Assembly (NCBI GenBank): GCA_905372865.1
Contig: CAJPQT010000019.1
Coordinates: 1-54,161, forward strand
Direction: 5' to 3'
Source: an uncultured Centipeda sp.
GTDB taxonomy: Bacteria; Bacillota; Negativicutes; Selenomonadales; Selenomonadaceae
DNA length: 54,161 bases
Notes under the pieces: model-generated
Told to the model about the DNA's origin: nothing
Seen by the model: the letters and a program-made list of their open reading frames with translations, nothing else
Database searches by the model: none
Shown here: piece after piece, positions 31,277 through 40,984 of the stretch
How the letters are laid out: the number at the start of each line of letters is the position of its first letter
How positions within the stretch are numbered: the first letter of the stretch is position 1
Translations under genes and position numbers: made by a program

Positions 31277-32214
31277 TTGATCGAATTGGACGTGCAAGGC
31301 AGGCAGGACGCAAGATCTGGGCACTGCTTTTCGTCCTGCTTGCTCTTTTCTGTATTATTTTCTTTGCCGCGCGTGGCCGTTTTCAAGCGACTGCATCAAC
31401 GACTACGGTGGGGACTGTATTGGCTCCCTTTGAGATGGCGTTTTCCTTTGCGGGGCAGCAGGTTCGATCTGTGACCTCGAACCTCTGGGAGATTGCTACG
31501 GTACATGAGCAGAATAAGATGCTCAAGAACGAGATCGAGCAGCTCCGTCAGCAGAATACGATGGCAGAGGAATACGCTGCGGAAAATGCGCGTCTGCGTG
31601 AACTCCTTGCATATAAGCAGGCAGCACAGCAGTTTGATCTCCTTGCCGCACGCGTGATCGGGCGTGATGCGGCACTCTGGACGAGTACGATCGTTGTGGA
31701 TCGCGGCGCGCAGGATGGGGTACGTGAAAATATGCCCGTGGTGACGGGCAAGGGGCTTGTGGGACGCGTGACGGAGGTCATGCCGCTCTCGTCCAAGGTG
31801 CAGCTGATTCTCGACGTGCGTTCTTCGGTCGGGACGCTTGTCCAACGTACGGAGTCCCGCGTAACAGGCATTGTCACGGGGACAATGGACAATCCCTATA
31901 TGCCTCAGATGGTGAATATCCCGCGCAATGCGGATGTGCAGGACGGTGATATCGTCGTCACCTCCGGCTTTGGCGGGATTTATCCAAAGGGAATCCCGGT
32001 AGGGCAGATTGTTTCTCAGCGCAGTGATGACACCGGCCTTCTCAAAGTGGCTCTCATCGATACGGCGGTGGACTTTCAGCGACTGGAGGATGTCGCAATC
32101 ATCACGGCTTCGCGTGAGGCACCACCCGCACCGATTCAGCCGATGCCGCTCAGTCCGGGCGCAGCAGCGGCGGCGCAGATCTCTGCAACACAGGCAAAGG
32201 CGGCGGCGCAGTGA
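31273..32214 (+). CDS. mreC: Rod-shape protein MreC
   Basis: A 313-residue protein with one N-terminal membrane helix (about 14-33), a coiled coil at about 75-110 (HEQNKMLKNEIEQLRQQNTM) and the double beta-barrel domain beyond. The C-terminal 40 residues are Ala/Pro-rich. It links MreB filaments to the periplasmic wall enzymes. Start and stop overlap its neighbours (ATGA, GTGA). Confidence 0.95.
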   Translation: MIDRIGRARQAGRKIWALLFVLLALFCIIFFAARGRFQATASTTTVGTVLAPFEMAFSFAGQQVRSVTSNLWEIATVHEQNKMLKNEIEQLRQQNTMAEEYAAENARLRELLAYKQAAQQFDLLAARVIGRDAALWTSTIVVDRGAQDGVRENMPVVTGKGLVGRVTEVMPLSSKVQLILDVRSSVGTLVQRTESRVTGIVTGTMDNPYMPQMVNIPRNADVQDGDIVVTSGFGGIYPKGIPVGQIVSQRSDDTGLLKVALIDTAVDFQRLEDVAIITASREAPPAPIQPMPLSPGAAAAAQISATQAKAAAQ

Positions 32215-32708
32215 AGAGATATAAATTCTTTATCCTGTTTTTTGTTGCGCTTTTTGTTTTGCAGTTCTCGTTTCTGCCGCTGATCGCCATTTATGGGATC
32301 GTTCCCGATCTGCTCCTTCTGGCGACGGTTTCCTATGCGTTTCTGCGCGGCAGCGTATGGGGCGGATTTGTTGGATTCGCATTAGGTTTGATGGAGGATC
32401 TCAGCGTAGGTTCGTTTTTTGGACTGAACGCCTTTACGCTGACGCTGATCGGACTTTTCTTTGGACGCTTTTCGGACCGCGTGTTCAAGGAGCAGTTCTT
32501 CCTGCCGATTACGGCGTCAATCGCAGCGACATTTGCCAAATATGTGATCTCGGCGTTGATTGTGTATTTGCTTGGCTATCACTTCAATCCTTTTTTGCAT
32601 ATGGGGCGCGTGCTTCTTATCCTGCTGCTGTTCCAACTGATCTTTGCGTATCCGATTCATTGGGCAACGTTCCATCTGGATAAGCGTATACGCGATTCGA
32701 AGCGTTAA
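32211..32708 (+). CDS. mreD: Rod-shape protein MreD
   Basis: A 165-residue, very hydrophobic protein with about five membrane segments, as expected of MreD. It starts with GTG overlapping the mreC stop by 4 bp. It is part of the elongasome membrane complex. Confidence 0.9.
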   Translation: MKRYKFFILFFVALFVLQFSFLPLIAIYGIVPDLLLLATVSYAFLRGSVWGGFVGFALGLMEDLSVGSFFGLNAFTLTLIGLFFGRFSDRVFKEQFFLPITASIAATFAKYVISALIVYLLGYHFNPFLHMGRVLLILLLFQLIFAYPIHWATFHLDKRIRDSKR

Positions 32709-32728
32709 TATATTCTCGGAGTGTAATT

Positions 32729-34519
32729 GTGAACGAAAACGAAGACTTCAGCGGTCGTCTGCAATTCCTGAGTGTTGTGATTGTGCTCATCATCGCGGTG
32801 CTGATCGGGCGGGCAGGGTATCTGCAAGTCTATGACGGTGAGCTCTATGCGCGGCTCGCCGAGGGTAACCGCATCCGCATCATACCGGCGGAGGCGGCAC
32901 GCGGGACATTCTATGACCGCAACGGGGAGCTCCTCGTGACGAATCGCCCCGGCTTTGCGGTGTCGCTGTTGCCGCTGACGGAGCCGGTCTCACCCGAGGT
33001 GATTGCGCGCGTGTCAAAGCTCATCCATGTACCTATAGCGGAGATTCAGCAGAAGATCGACATGCATGTTGGCTTTGATCCCATTCGTATTAAAACCGAT
33101 GTATTGCCGGATATTGTCACGCTCATTGAGGAGCAGAAGGACGACTATCCCGGCGTTGTGATCGAGGTTCTGCCGATTCGTGACTATATCTACGGGGAAT
33201 ATGCGGCGCACGTCTTCGGCTATGTGAGCGAGATCAACGAGGAGGAGCTCGAGCGCCGCAAGAACGAGGGCTATAAGTCGGGGTACATTATCGGCAAGTT
33301 TGGTCTTGAACGTATCTACGACAAGGAGGTGCGCGGCGTCAACGGCGGCGATCAGGTGGAGGTGGATGTATCGGGGCGTCCCGTACAGCTTCTCGGCCGC
33401 CAGTCGCCCGTGCCGGGGAACGATCTTGTTCTGACAATTGATAAGCATCTTCAGGAGGCTGCAGAGCAGGCGGTTGACGCGCAGCTTGCGATTGTCCATG
33501 CGAATGCGGCGGCTGCGGTGGTCATGAATCCGCAGACGGGCGAGGTCCTGGCGATGGTCAGCCGTCCCGCGTTCAATCCGAATCTCTTTGCGGGCGGTAT
33601 CTCGACGCAGAACTGGAACGTGCTGAACAACAACCCCTATCACCCGATGGACAACAAGGCGATCACGGGTGAGTACCCGCCCGGCTCGACGTTCAAGATT
33701 GTGACGGGCACAGCGGCACTCGCCGAGCATAAGGTGACCCCGCAGGAAAAGATCTTCGATGCCGGTCACCATTGGATCATTCCAAAGACGAATGCAGGCG
33801 GAGAGGCGCTCGGCTGGATCAATTTCCAAGATGCGATGGCGCACTCGGACAATGTCTATTTCTACGAGATGGGCAACCGTCTCGGGGTCGATGCGCTCGA
33901 GCGGTATGCACGCATGTTCGGGCTGGGCACGCGGACGGGGATTGATCTGCCGTATGAGGCGGAGGGCCTCGTGCCGAACCGCAAGTACAAGGCAGAAAAC
34001 TATGAGGATGGTGAGTGGTACCTCTCGGAGACCTTCGATGCGGCGATTGGGCAGGGGTTCAATCTCGTGACCCCATTGCAGGCGGCGATGGTCATGGGGG
34101 AGATCGCGGCGAATGGCAAGCGCTATCAGCCGCATCTTGTCCAGCGTATCGTGGACGTAAATGGGAATACGGTGCGCGAGTTCCAGCCAAAGCTGCTCTC
34201 GGAGCTGGATGTCAGTCCATCCGTGATCCGAAATGTACAGGAGGGCCTGCACAGTGTGACGAAGATCGGAACGGCGGCGGGCGTATTCGCCGGATTTCCG
34301 ATTGATATAGCGGGCAAGACAGGTACGGCAGAGAATTCGCAGGGGCGTGATCACGGCTGGTTCGTGGCGTATGGGCCCTATGTAAATCCGAATATTGTCG
34401 TGGCGGTCATCGTGGAGCAGGGCGGTTTTGGCTCGCTGTCGGCGGTGCCGATCGGACGCAGGATCATGGAGGCGGCCTTTCGGCTGGACCGTGTGCCGCA
34501 GAATGTAGGGAGCAAGTGA
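32729..34519 (+). CDS. mrdA: Penicillin-binding protein 2, elongation transpeptidase
   Basis: A 596-residue class B PBP: cytoplasmic tail, membrane helix at about 12-33, dimerisation domain, then the transpeptidase domain with all three motifs: SxxK in PPGSTFKIVTG, SxN in AHSDNVYFYEMG, KTG in IAGKTGTAENSQG. It cross-links peptidoglycan with RodA during side-wall growth. GTG start behind CGGAGTG. Its genomic place between mreD and minC, with rodA downstream, supports the elongation rather than division PBP. Confidence 0.95.
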   Translation: MNENEDFSGRLQFLSVVIVLIIAVLIGRAGYLQVYDGELYARLAEGNRIRIIPAEAARGTFYDRNGELLVTNRPGFAVSLLPLTEPVSPEVIARVSKLIHVPIAEIQQKIDMHVGFDPIRIKTDVLPDIVTLIEEQKDDYPGVVIEVLPIRDYIYGEYAAHVFGYVSEINEEELERRKNEGYKSGYIIGKFGLERIYDKEVRGVNGGDQVEVDVSGRPVQLLGRQSPVPGNDLVLTIDKHLQEAAEQAVDAQLAIVHANAAAAVVMNPQTGEVLAMVSRPAFNPNLFAGGISTQNWNVLNNNPYHPMDNKAITGEYPPGSTFKIVTGTAALAEHKVTPQEKIFDAGHHWIIPKTNAGGEALGWINFQDAMAHSDNVYFYEMGNRLGVDALERYARMFGLGTRTGIDLPYEAEGLVPNRKYKAENYEDGEWYLSETFDAAIGQGFNLVTPLQAAMVMGEIAANGKRYQPHLVQRIVDVNGNTVREFQPKLLSELDVSPSVIRNVQEGLHSVTKIGTAAGVFAGFPIDIAGKTGTAENSQGRDHGWFVAYGPYVNPNIVVAVIVEQGGFGSLSAVPIGRRIMEAAFRLDRVPQNVGSK

Positions 34520-34528
34520 GGGACGGAA

Positions 34529-35191
34529 ATGAGCGAAGGTAAGATCAAGATCAAAGGGGAAAATGACGGGCTCATGCTTGGATTCCCCGTTGATATGCCG
34601 TTTTCGGAGATCATGGAGGAGTTGGGGCAGAAACTGGAGTCGGGGGCGGGCTTCTTTCTGCGCGGAACGCTCGTGCGTGTTCCGCGTGATCGCTTTGCCA
34701 AGGAAGAGCTCGCGCAGATGCAGGAGCTCTTTCGGACGCACGGCCTGATCTGTCGTCTGGCAAAGCTCGAGCCGGCCGTGCCGCCGCCGACCCATGCGCG
34801 TGAAAAGGTAAAGAAGCATGTGTCCGCAGTTTCGCAGGAAACAGCGGCGGAGACACAGGAACTGCAGCGCATGCTTGTCATTGACAAGACATTGCGCGGC
34901 GGTCAGGCCGTGGAGACGGAGGGCTCCGTGATCGTCTTCGGCAATGTCAATCCCGGTGCGCAGATTACGGCAGGCGGGAGTGTGGACGTACGCGGGACCT
35001 GCCGCGGCGTGGTACACGCGGGTGCCGCCGGCGACTCCACAGCGTTTATTATTGCAGATCATCTGATGCCGACGCAGATTCGCATCGCAAACTATGTGGC
35101 GCGTTCACCGGATGAGCCGGAGTACTCCGGCAAGGCAGAGCGTGCCTACGTGAAGGATGGTCAGATTGTCATTGAGCCAATAGAGAGGTAG
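34529..35191 (+). CDS. minC: Septum-site inhibitor MinC
   Basis: A 220-residue protein: an N-terminal domain (1-95) that acts on FtsZ, a linker, and a C-terminal beta-helix (115-205) with the signature GSVIVFGNVNPGAQITAGGS. The latter binds MinD and directs inhibition to sites away from mid-cell. It starts 9 bp after mrdA. Confidence 0.94.
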   Translation: MSEGKIKIKGENDGLMLGFPVDMPFSEIMEELGQKLESGAGFFLRGTLVRVPRDRFAKEELAQMQELFRTHGLICRLAKLEPAVPPPTHAREKVKKHVSAVSQETAAETQELQRMLVIDKTLRGGQAVETEGSVIVFGNVNPGAQITAGGSVDVRGTCRGVVHAGAAGDSTAFIIADHLMPTQIRIANYVARSPDEPEYSGKAERAYVKDGQIVIEPIER

Positions 35192-35200
35192 GTTCGAAAT

Positions 35201-35995
35201 ATGAGTGAGATCTATGTGGTGACATCGGGCAAAGGAGGCGTTGGAAAGACAACGACGACAGCGAACCTGGGGGTTGGCTTTGCCATGCGCGGCAAGAGCG
35301 TCGTTCTCATTGACACGGATACGGGCCTCAGGAATCTCGATCTCCTGCTCGGGCTTGAGAATCGCATTATGTATGATCTGGTCGATGTCACTTCGGGGCG
35401 CGTGCCGTATAAAAAGGCACTCGTTCGCCACAAGAAGTATGACTCGCTCTTTCTCCTGCCGACCTCTCAGGTCAAGGATAAGAGCGCTGTGAATCCGGAG
35501 GAGCTTGCAGTGCTCTGCGAGGAGCTGCGGCGCTCCTATGATGTTATCATCATCGACTGCCCTGCGGGAATTGAGCAGGGCTTTAAGACGGCCATCGCCG
35601 CCGCTGATACGGCGATCGTCGTGACGATGCCGGAGATCTCTGCCGTGCGCGATGCAGACAAGATCATCGGCGAGCTCGGACGCGCAGACAAGAACGACAT
35701 CCGCCTTGTCGTGAACCGCATCCGTCCGAAGATGATCGAGAAGGGCGATATGCTTGACATGGAGGACATCGACGAGATCCTTTCGGTCACATGCATCGGC
35801 CAGATCCCGGACGATGAGATGGTGGTGACGAGCACGAACCGCGGCGAGCCGTGTGTCACGATGCCGGACTCCCCGGCAGGGCAGGCGTATCTCGATGTGG
35901 TGGGGCGTCTCTGTGGTGAGGAGATCCCATTCCGCGAGTTTACAAAAGAGAGCCTATGGGAGACCATTAAAGGTAAGCTCTTTGGGAAAAAGTAA
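35201..35995 (+). CDS. minD: Septum-site ATPase MinD
   Basis: A 264-residue ParA/MinD ATPase with the deviant Walker A SGKGGVGKTTTTANLG, switch region IIDCPAGIEQG, and a C-terminal amphipathic helix (ESLWETIKGKLFGKK) for membrane attachment. It recruits MinC and is stimulated by MinE. It starts 9 bp after minC. Confidence 0.97.
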   Translation: MSEIYVVTSGKGGVGKTTTTANLGVGFAMRGKSVVLIDTDTGLRNLDLLLGLENRIMYDLVDVTSGRVPYKKALVRHKKYDSLFLLPTSQVKDKSAVNPEELAVLCEELRRSYDVIIIDCPAGIEQGFKTAIAAADTAIVVTMPEISAVRDADKIIGELGRADKNDIRLVVNRIRPKMIEKGDMLDMEDIDEILSVTCIGQIPDDEMVVTSTNRGEPCVTMPDSPAGQAYLDVVGRLCGEEIPFREFTKESLWETIKGKLFGKK

Positions 35996-36007
35996 GGAGG
36001 CGTTGGC

Positions 36008-36295
36008 GTGATTGAGGCATTGAGAAAGCTTCTCGGGAAAAAGGAAAGTTCCGGCGATGTTGCGCGCCGCCGCCTCCAGCTGGTTATCATCAATGATCGG
36101 GCGAATGTCTCGCCGGAGATCATGGACAATATGCGCGCGGAGATCATCCAAGTGATCTCGAAATATATGTATATCGACACACGTGAGATGGAATTCGCAC
36201 TTGAGAACGAGAATGACACAATGGCGCTCGTCGTCAACATTCCCGTTGTCAGCGTTCAGCACGGCGGAAGCGATCTGTCAAGGCGCAGGCGATGA
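36008..36295 (+). CDS. minE: Topological specificity factor MinE
   Basis: A 95-residue protein. The N-terminal half holds the membrane-binding and MinD-activating segment (ARRRLQLVIINDRA) and the C-terminal half the dimerisation domain. It starts with GTG behind AAGGAGG. With MinE present, pole-to-pole Min oscillation is expected, as in Gram-negatives, rather than the DivIVA system of Bacillus. It overlaps rodA by 4 bp. Confidence 0.93.
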   Translation: MIEALRKLLGKKESSGDVARRRLQLVIINDRANVSPEIMDNMRAEIIQVISKYMYIDTREMEFALENENDTMALVVNIPVVSVQHGGSDLSRRRR

Positions 36296-37398
36296 TACTA
36301 TCAAAACGCCTCCTGCGCCGTACGGACCTCACGCTGATCGCAGCGGCTGCAGCAATCGTCATCATGAGCCTCGTCATCATCGGCAGCGCAACGCATGTCA
36401 ATACACCGAGTGAGGAGCGCTATTGGTTCGTCCAGCGACAGGGTATATCGATCCTCGTGGACATTGCCCTTGCGGCATTTCTGATGAATTTTGACTATAA
36501 GATACTCCAGCGCTACGGCAACCACTTCTACGTATTTAATCTGATTCTCCTCATTCTGGTCATGCTGATCGGGCAGACGGCGCTTGGCGCACAGCGGTGG
36601 ATCGCACTCGGCCCCATCAGTATACAGCCATCGGAGTTCTCGAAGCTCATCATGATCATCGCGCTTGCTGCAATGATGGAAAAGCGCGGCAGGGTCCGAT
36701 CTCTGAGTGACCTTGCTCCCGTTGCCGCCTATGTGTTGGTGCCGTTCCTGCTGGTGCTGAAGCAGCCGGATCTTGGAACATCGCTCGTCTTTCTTGCAAT
36801 CTTCTTGGGGATGGTCTTTGCCGCAGGGATCCGCCTGCGGATCCTCTTCGGGATCTTTGGTCTCGGCCTTGCGGCAATGCCCGTACTCTGGCATTTTCTG
36901 AAGGACTATCAGAAGATGCGCATCATGGTCTTTATGGACCCGAATGTGGATCCGCTCGGTGCCGGCTATCACATCATCCAGTCGAAGATTGCGATCGGCT
37001 CGGGGCTGCTCTTTGGGAAAGGATTGTTCGGCGGGACGCAGAGCCAGCTGAACTTCCTGCCGGAGAATCATACGGACTTCATCTTCTCTGTCGTGGGGGA
37101 GGAACTGGGCTTCGTCGGCTGTGCCGTACTGCTTTTGCTCTATCTGATCGTCCTCTGGCGCGGCATCAAGATCGCGCAGAATGCAAGTGATACCTTTGGC
37201 AGACTGCTCGCGGTCGGCATTACCTCGATGATTGCGTTCCACGTACTCGTCAACGTCGGGATGACGATGGGCATCATGCCCGTCACCGGCATCCCGCTTC
37301 CGCTCATGAGCTATGGTGTGAGCTCGCTTACGACGAATATCATGGCGATTGCGATCCTGCTGAACATTCAGCTGCGGCGGCAAAAATTGCTGTTTTAA
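36292..37398 (+). CDS. rodA: Peptidoglycan polymerase RodA (SEDS family)
   Basis: A 368-residue protein with about ten membrane segments. SEDS signatures: GAQRWIALGPISIQPSEFSK, DPLGAGYHIIQSKIAIGSG, LPENHTDFIFSVVGEELG and the C-terminal PLPLMSYGVSSL. It polymerises glycan strands from lipid II and partners with the PBP2 encoded in the same cluster. The ATG overlaps minE. A terminator follows. Confidence 0.95.
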   Translation: MILSKRLLRRTDLTLIAAAAAIVIMSLVIIGSATHVNTPSEERYWFVQRQGISILVDIALAAFLMNFDYKILQRYGNHFYVFNLILLILVMLIGQTALGAQRWIALGPISIQPSEFSKLIMIIALAAMMEKRGRVRSLSDLAPVAAYVLVPFLLVLKQPDLGTSLVFLAIFLGMVFAAGIRLRILFGIFGLGLAAMPVLWHFLKDYQKMRIMVFMDPNVDPLGAGYHIIQSKIAIGSGLLFGKGLFGGTQSQLNFLPENHTDFIFSVVGEELGFVGCAVLLLLYLIVLWRGIKIAQNASDTFGRLLAVGITSMIAFHVLVNVGMTMGIMPVTGIPLPLMSYGVSSLTTNIMAIAILLNIQLRRQKLLF

Positions 37399-37411
37399 AA
37401 GTAACCTTGGT

Positions 37412-37452
37412 GAGGCTGTTCGCCTTCGCGCGGCACAGCCTCTTTTCTTTTC
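37412..37452 (+). terminator. Terminator of the mre-min-rodA cluster
   Basis: GAGGCTGT (37412-37419) pairs with ACAGCCTC (37435-37442) and GC pairs continue inside. It is followed by TTTTCTTTTCT. It lies 14 bp after the rodA stop. Confidence 0.85.
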
Positions 37453-37481
37453 TATGTGTATATGTGGGGGAATACGAAACA

Positions 37482-40097
37482 ATGGTGCAGCTCGATCACA
37501 GTATCCTGCAGGCGGTGCTGAAGCCTGCGCGCTACACGGGCGGCGAATGGAATGCCGTGCGCAAGGACTGGGACACTGTACAGTGCAAATTTGCACTAGC
37601 ACTTCCCGATGTCTACGAGGTCGGCATGAGCAATCTCGGGCTTGCCATCCTCTATGAGATCCTGAACCGCCGTGCAGATATTGCAGCGGAGCGTGTCTAT
37701 GCACCGTGGGTCGATATGGAGGAACAGATGCGTGAGAAGGGGCTGCCGCTCTTTTCTCTGGAAAGCCGCCGCCCGATTGCAACATTTGATTTTTTCGGGT
37801 TCTCCCTGCAGTACGAGATGATCTACTCGAATGTCCTGAATATGCTCGACCTCGCCGGGATCCCGCTCTATGCGAAGGAGCGCGGAGACGATATGCCGTT
37901 TGTGATCGGCGGTGGGCCGTGTGTCTACAATGTCGAACCGATTGCGGACTTCTTTGACTTCTTTGTGATTGGGGAGGGAGAGGAGGTCGTCCTTGAGATT
38001 GCAGATGCCTTTATTGCGTGGGACGCAGCGGGCCGCATGGGCGGACGTGCGGGATTCCTCACACGGCTGCTTGCCGTCGACGGCATCTATGTGCCCGCAT
38101 TCTATGAGCCTGTCTATGACGCGGCGGGGAACTTCCGCGCACTGCGCCCCCTGCATCCCGATGCACGCCCTGTGATCTATAAGCGTGTCGTGCGCGATAT
38201 GAATGCAGTCGTGACCGCAGAGCATCCGATCGTGCCCTATATGGACATCGTGCACAACCGTATGATGATGGAACTCTTTCGCGGCTGCTCACGCGGCTGC
38301 CGCTTCTGTCAGGCGGGGATTGCCTACCGTCCTGCACGTGAGCGCACAGAGGAGAACCTGCGGCGGATAGCACACGGGATGGTCGAGGCGACGGGATACG
38401 ACGAGATGAGCCTTACCTCACTCTCCTCGGCGGACTACTCCTGTCTCGGGCGGCTGGTAGACGATCTGATGGAGGATTATGCAGGGGACAAACTCAGCTT
38501 CTCTCTGCCGTCGCTGCGCATTGACAGCTTCTCAATTGATCTTGCGCACCGCATGCAGCAGGTGCGGAAATCGGGGTTGACCTTTGCGCCCGAGGCAGGG
38601 ACACAGCGTCTGCGCGATGTCATCAACAAGGGCGTGACGGAGGAGAATCTGCTCACGGCATGCGGTGCGGCATTCCGCCACGGATGGAAGCAGGTGAAGC
38701 TCTACTTCATGATGGGGCTGCCGACAGAGACGGACGAGGACATCATCGGGATTGCACAGCTCGCCAAGAAGGTGGTCGATCTCTATACGGAGATACGCGG
38801 ACGGCGCGGATGCAAGGTGACCGTGTCCGTCTCCTGCTTCGTGCCGAAGCCCTATACGCCGTTTCAGTGGTTCGGCCAGCTGCCGATCGAGGAGTTTCAG
38901 CGGCGGCAGCGCCTCCTCAAGGAGCATATCACGGACCGTTCGATTACATTCCACTACCATGATGCGCGTCTCTCCGTGATCGAGGGGGTCTTTGCACGCG
39001 GCGACCGTCGTCTTGCACCCGCACTATATGAGGCGTGGAAGAACGGGGCGAAATTTGACGGGTGGTCGGATCTCTTCGACGACAGCCGTTATTTTGCCGC
39101 ATTTGAAACATGCGGTATTGACTGGGAATACTACAGCCGCCGTACGCGTATGATCGGAGAGCCGCTGCCGTGGGCACATACCTCGCCCGGCGTGCTCGAA
39201 CGCTTCCTGAAGTCCGAGTGGCAGAAAGCGCTTGCAGCATCCCTTACAGAGGACTGCCGTCGCACACACTGTACGGGCTGCGGCATCTGTCCGACGCTCG
39301 GCGTAGATGTGATCGACTATGCGGGCGTGGAGCCAGAGCGTGTGCAGGAAGCTGTGCCGTCGGAACCGCGTACGGTCATCACGTCGGATGCAGAGCATGT
39401 GCCCCAAGAGCGCAGCGTCTTCGTCTATCGCGGTCTGATTACCAAGGGAGAGGAGCTGCGCTACGTCTCCCATCTCGACTATGCGAATCTCTTTGTGCGC
39501 GCGTGCAAACGCGCGGGGCTGCCGATGGCATACTCGGAGGGGTTCAACCCCCACATGAAGGTGGCGTTCGCATCGGCACTCTCCCTCGGCGCGGCAAGCG
39601 ATGCGGAGTATGTGGACTTCGAGATGACGGAGGCGCTTTCGCCGCATGTGGTTATAGAGCGGCTTGGAGAACATTTGCCGCGCGGAGCGCAGATCGTGCG
39701 CCTCAAGATGCTGACAGGAAAGCATAAGGCGCTGATGGCGGATGTGGACGAAGCGCGCTATCGGATTGTCGTGCCCTATGCGGGTGATATCGAGGCCGTG
39801 CGTGAGAGCGTACGCCGCTATAACGAGGCTGAGACTGCCATATGGCAGCGCATAACGCCGAAGAAGAAGCGTACGATCGAGACCAAGGCGTATGTAAAAA
39901 CGCCCGTCTCCTATGCATGGGAGAACGGGCGGCTGACATTTTGGATGAATCTCGTGGTGACACCGCAGGGAAGTGTGAAGCCCATCGAGGTTTTGAGCGT
40001 GATGGTACAGGATTTTGGACTGCCGATTGACCCTAACGAGGCGTATGTGACGCGCATGGGCCTGTTTGCAGACGGTGTGGCGCTGATCGACCGCTAA
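37482..40097 (+). CDS. Radical SAM protein fused to DUF2344 domain
   Basis: An 871-residue fusion. The N-terminal part (about 1-600) is a B12-binding-like plus radical SAM protein of the TIGR03960 type, with the Fe-S motif CSRGCRFC and SLSSADYSCLGRL. The C-terminal part (about 660-871) is a TIGR03936/DUF2344 domain (YVSHLDYANLFVRACKRAG, YSEGFNPHMKVAFASALSLG). Between them lies a cysteine cluster CTGCGICP. The two parts are fused in many Firmicutes and often precede rng and rplU, which are not here. A role in RNA modification is suspected from context elsewhere but unproven. The ATG at 37482 is chosen because the upstream GTG (37407) lies in the rodA terminator. Confidence 0.88.
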   Translation: MVQLDHSILQAVLKPARYTGGEWNAVRKDWDTVQCKFALALPDVYEVGMSNLGLAILYEILNRRADIAAERVYAPWVDMEEQMREKGLPLFSLESRRPIATFDFFGFSLQYEMIYSNVLNMLDLAGIPLYAKERGDDMPFVIGGGPCVYNVEPIADFFDFFVIGEGEEVVLEIADAFIAWDAAGRMGGRAGFLTRLLAVDGIYVPAFYEPVYDAAGNFRALRPLHPDARPVIYKRVVRDMNAVVTAEHPIVPYMDIVHNRMMMELFRGCSRGCRFCQAGIAYRPARERTEENLRRIAHGMVEATGYDEMSLTSLSSADYSCLGRLVDDLMEDYAGDKLSFSLPSLRIDSFSIDLAHRMQQVRKSGLTFAPEAGTQRLRDVINKGVTEENLLTACGAAFRHGWKQVKLYFMMGLPTETDEDIIGIAQLAKKVVDLYTEIRGRRGCKVTVSVSCFVPKPYTPFQWFGQLPIEEFQRRQRLLKEHITDRSITFHYHDARLSVIEGVFARGDRRLAPALYEAWKNGAKFDGWSDLFDDSRYFAAFETCGIDWEYYSRRTRMIGEPLPWAHTSPGVLERFLKSEWQKALAASLTEDCRRTHCTGCGICPTLGVDVIDYAGVEPERVQEAVPSEPRTVITSDAEHVPQERSVFVYRGLITKGEELRYVSHLDYANLFVRACKRAGLPMAYSEGFNPHMKVAFASALSLGAASDAEYVDFEMTEALSPHVVIERLGEHLPRGAQIVRLKMLTGKHKALMADVDEARYRIVVPYAGDIEAVRESVRRYNEAETAIWQRITPKKKRTIETKAYVKTPVSYAWENGRLTFWMNLVVTPQGSVKPIEVLSVMVQDFGLPIDPNEAYVTRMGLFADGVALIDR

Positions 40098-40984
40098 CGC
40101 TTCTCCGGACGGAAGATTAGCGGCTGCATCTTTGCATCCTCAGCAGTGCGCGCGTCAATGAGCCCCTGCGCCTCCATCGTGTCGAGCACGATCGCCTGCC
40201 GCTTTTTCGCTGCAATAAAGTTATGAAAAGGGGAGAGCTCAGAAGGCGCATTCGGGATGCCCGCAAGCATGGATGCCTCCGGGAGGCTCAGCGCTGCGGG
40301 GGATTTCCCGTAGTAGCCTTCGGATGCAGCGCTCACCCCGTAGAAGCCCGCGCCGTAGTAGACGACGTTCAGATACATCTCGAGGATTTCGTCCTTGGAG
40401 TAGGTCCGTTCAATATCGAGGGCGAGCAGGAGCTCCTGTGCCTTGCGCGTGAAGGTCTGCTCATTCGCGAGGAAGAGATTCTTTACGAGCTGCTGCGTGA
40501 TCGTGCTCGCACCCTCCTCAATCCTCCCGTGCTGAATGTTGATGAGGGTCGCACGCGCCATGCCCGTCAGATCAAAGCCCCAATGATCGTAGAAGCGTCG
40601 ATCCTCAATGGCAACGATGGCGTTTTTGAGATCGGGAGAGATATGGCGGATGGACACATAGTCCGCACGGTTCATGCGTGCCTCAACAGCACGGCGGATG
40701 AAGAGAACGCGTGCGATCTGCTCATCGGCATCCGGCGTGTGTATTTCGTGCAGTTGATTCGCAGGGAGCTGTCGTTCCGGAGCGGGGAGGAATTCACCAA
40801 GTTCCTGCCATACTTGGGGGACAAAGAGAAAGACACCCATGCATACGAGAAAAAACACAGCTGCAGCGCTCAAGAAAAAACGCCCAAATCTGCGGGGCGT
40901 TTTTTTCTTGCCGGTGCGTTTCCGTGCCGCTGCTTTGCGCCGTCGCTTTCGCTTCGGCGGAGTTTCGTTTATCGTGTCGTTCAT
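40094..40984 (-). CDS. mtgA: Monofunctional GT51 peptidoglycan glycosyltransferase
   Basis: A 296-residue protein: a very basic cytoplasmic tail (KRKRRRKAAARKR), one membrane helix (about 34-55) and a single GT51 domain. Catalytic motifs are present: EDRRFYDHWGFD with the catalytic Glu, EGASTITQQLVKN, and KAQELLLALDIERTYSKDEILEMYLN. No transpeptidase domain follows. It polymerises lipid II. The stop codon overlaps the stop of the converging radical SAM gene, with no terminator between. Its start overlaps the upstream gene by 4 bp. Confidence 0.9.
   Translation of the reverse strand: MNDTINETPPKRKRRRKAAARKRTGKKKTPRRFGRFFLSAAAVFFLVCMGVFLFVPQVWQELGEFLPAPERQLPANQLHEIHTPDADEQIARVLFIRRAVEARMNRADYVSIRHISPDLKNAIVAIEDRRFYDHWGFDLTGMARATLINIQHGRIEEGASTITQQLVKNLFLANEQTFTRKAQELLLALDIERTYSKDEILEMYLNVVYYGAGFYGVSAASEGYYGKSPAALSLPEASMLAGIPNAPSELSPFHNFIAAKKRQAIVLDTMEAQGLIDARTAEDAKMQPLIFRPEKR

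Noticed and set aside
33014..35062. 682-codon open frame on the minus strand
   Set aside because: Antisense to PBP2 and minC, no ribosome site, no domain, biased composition.
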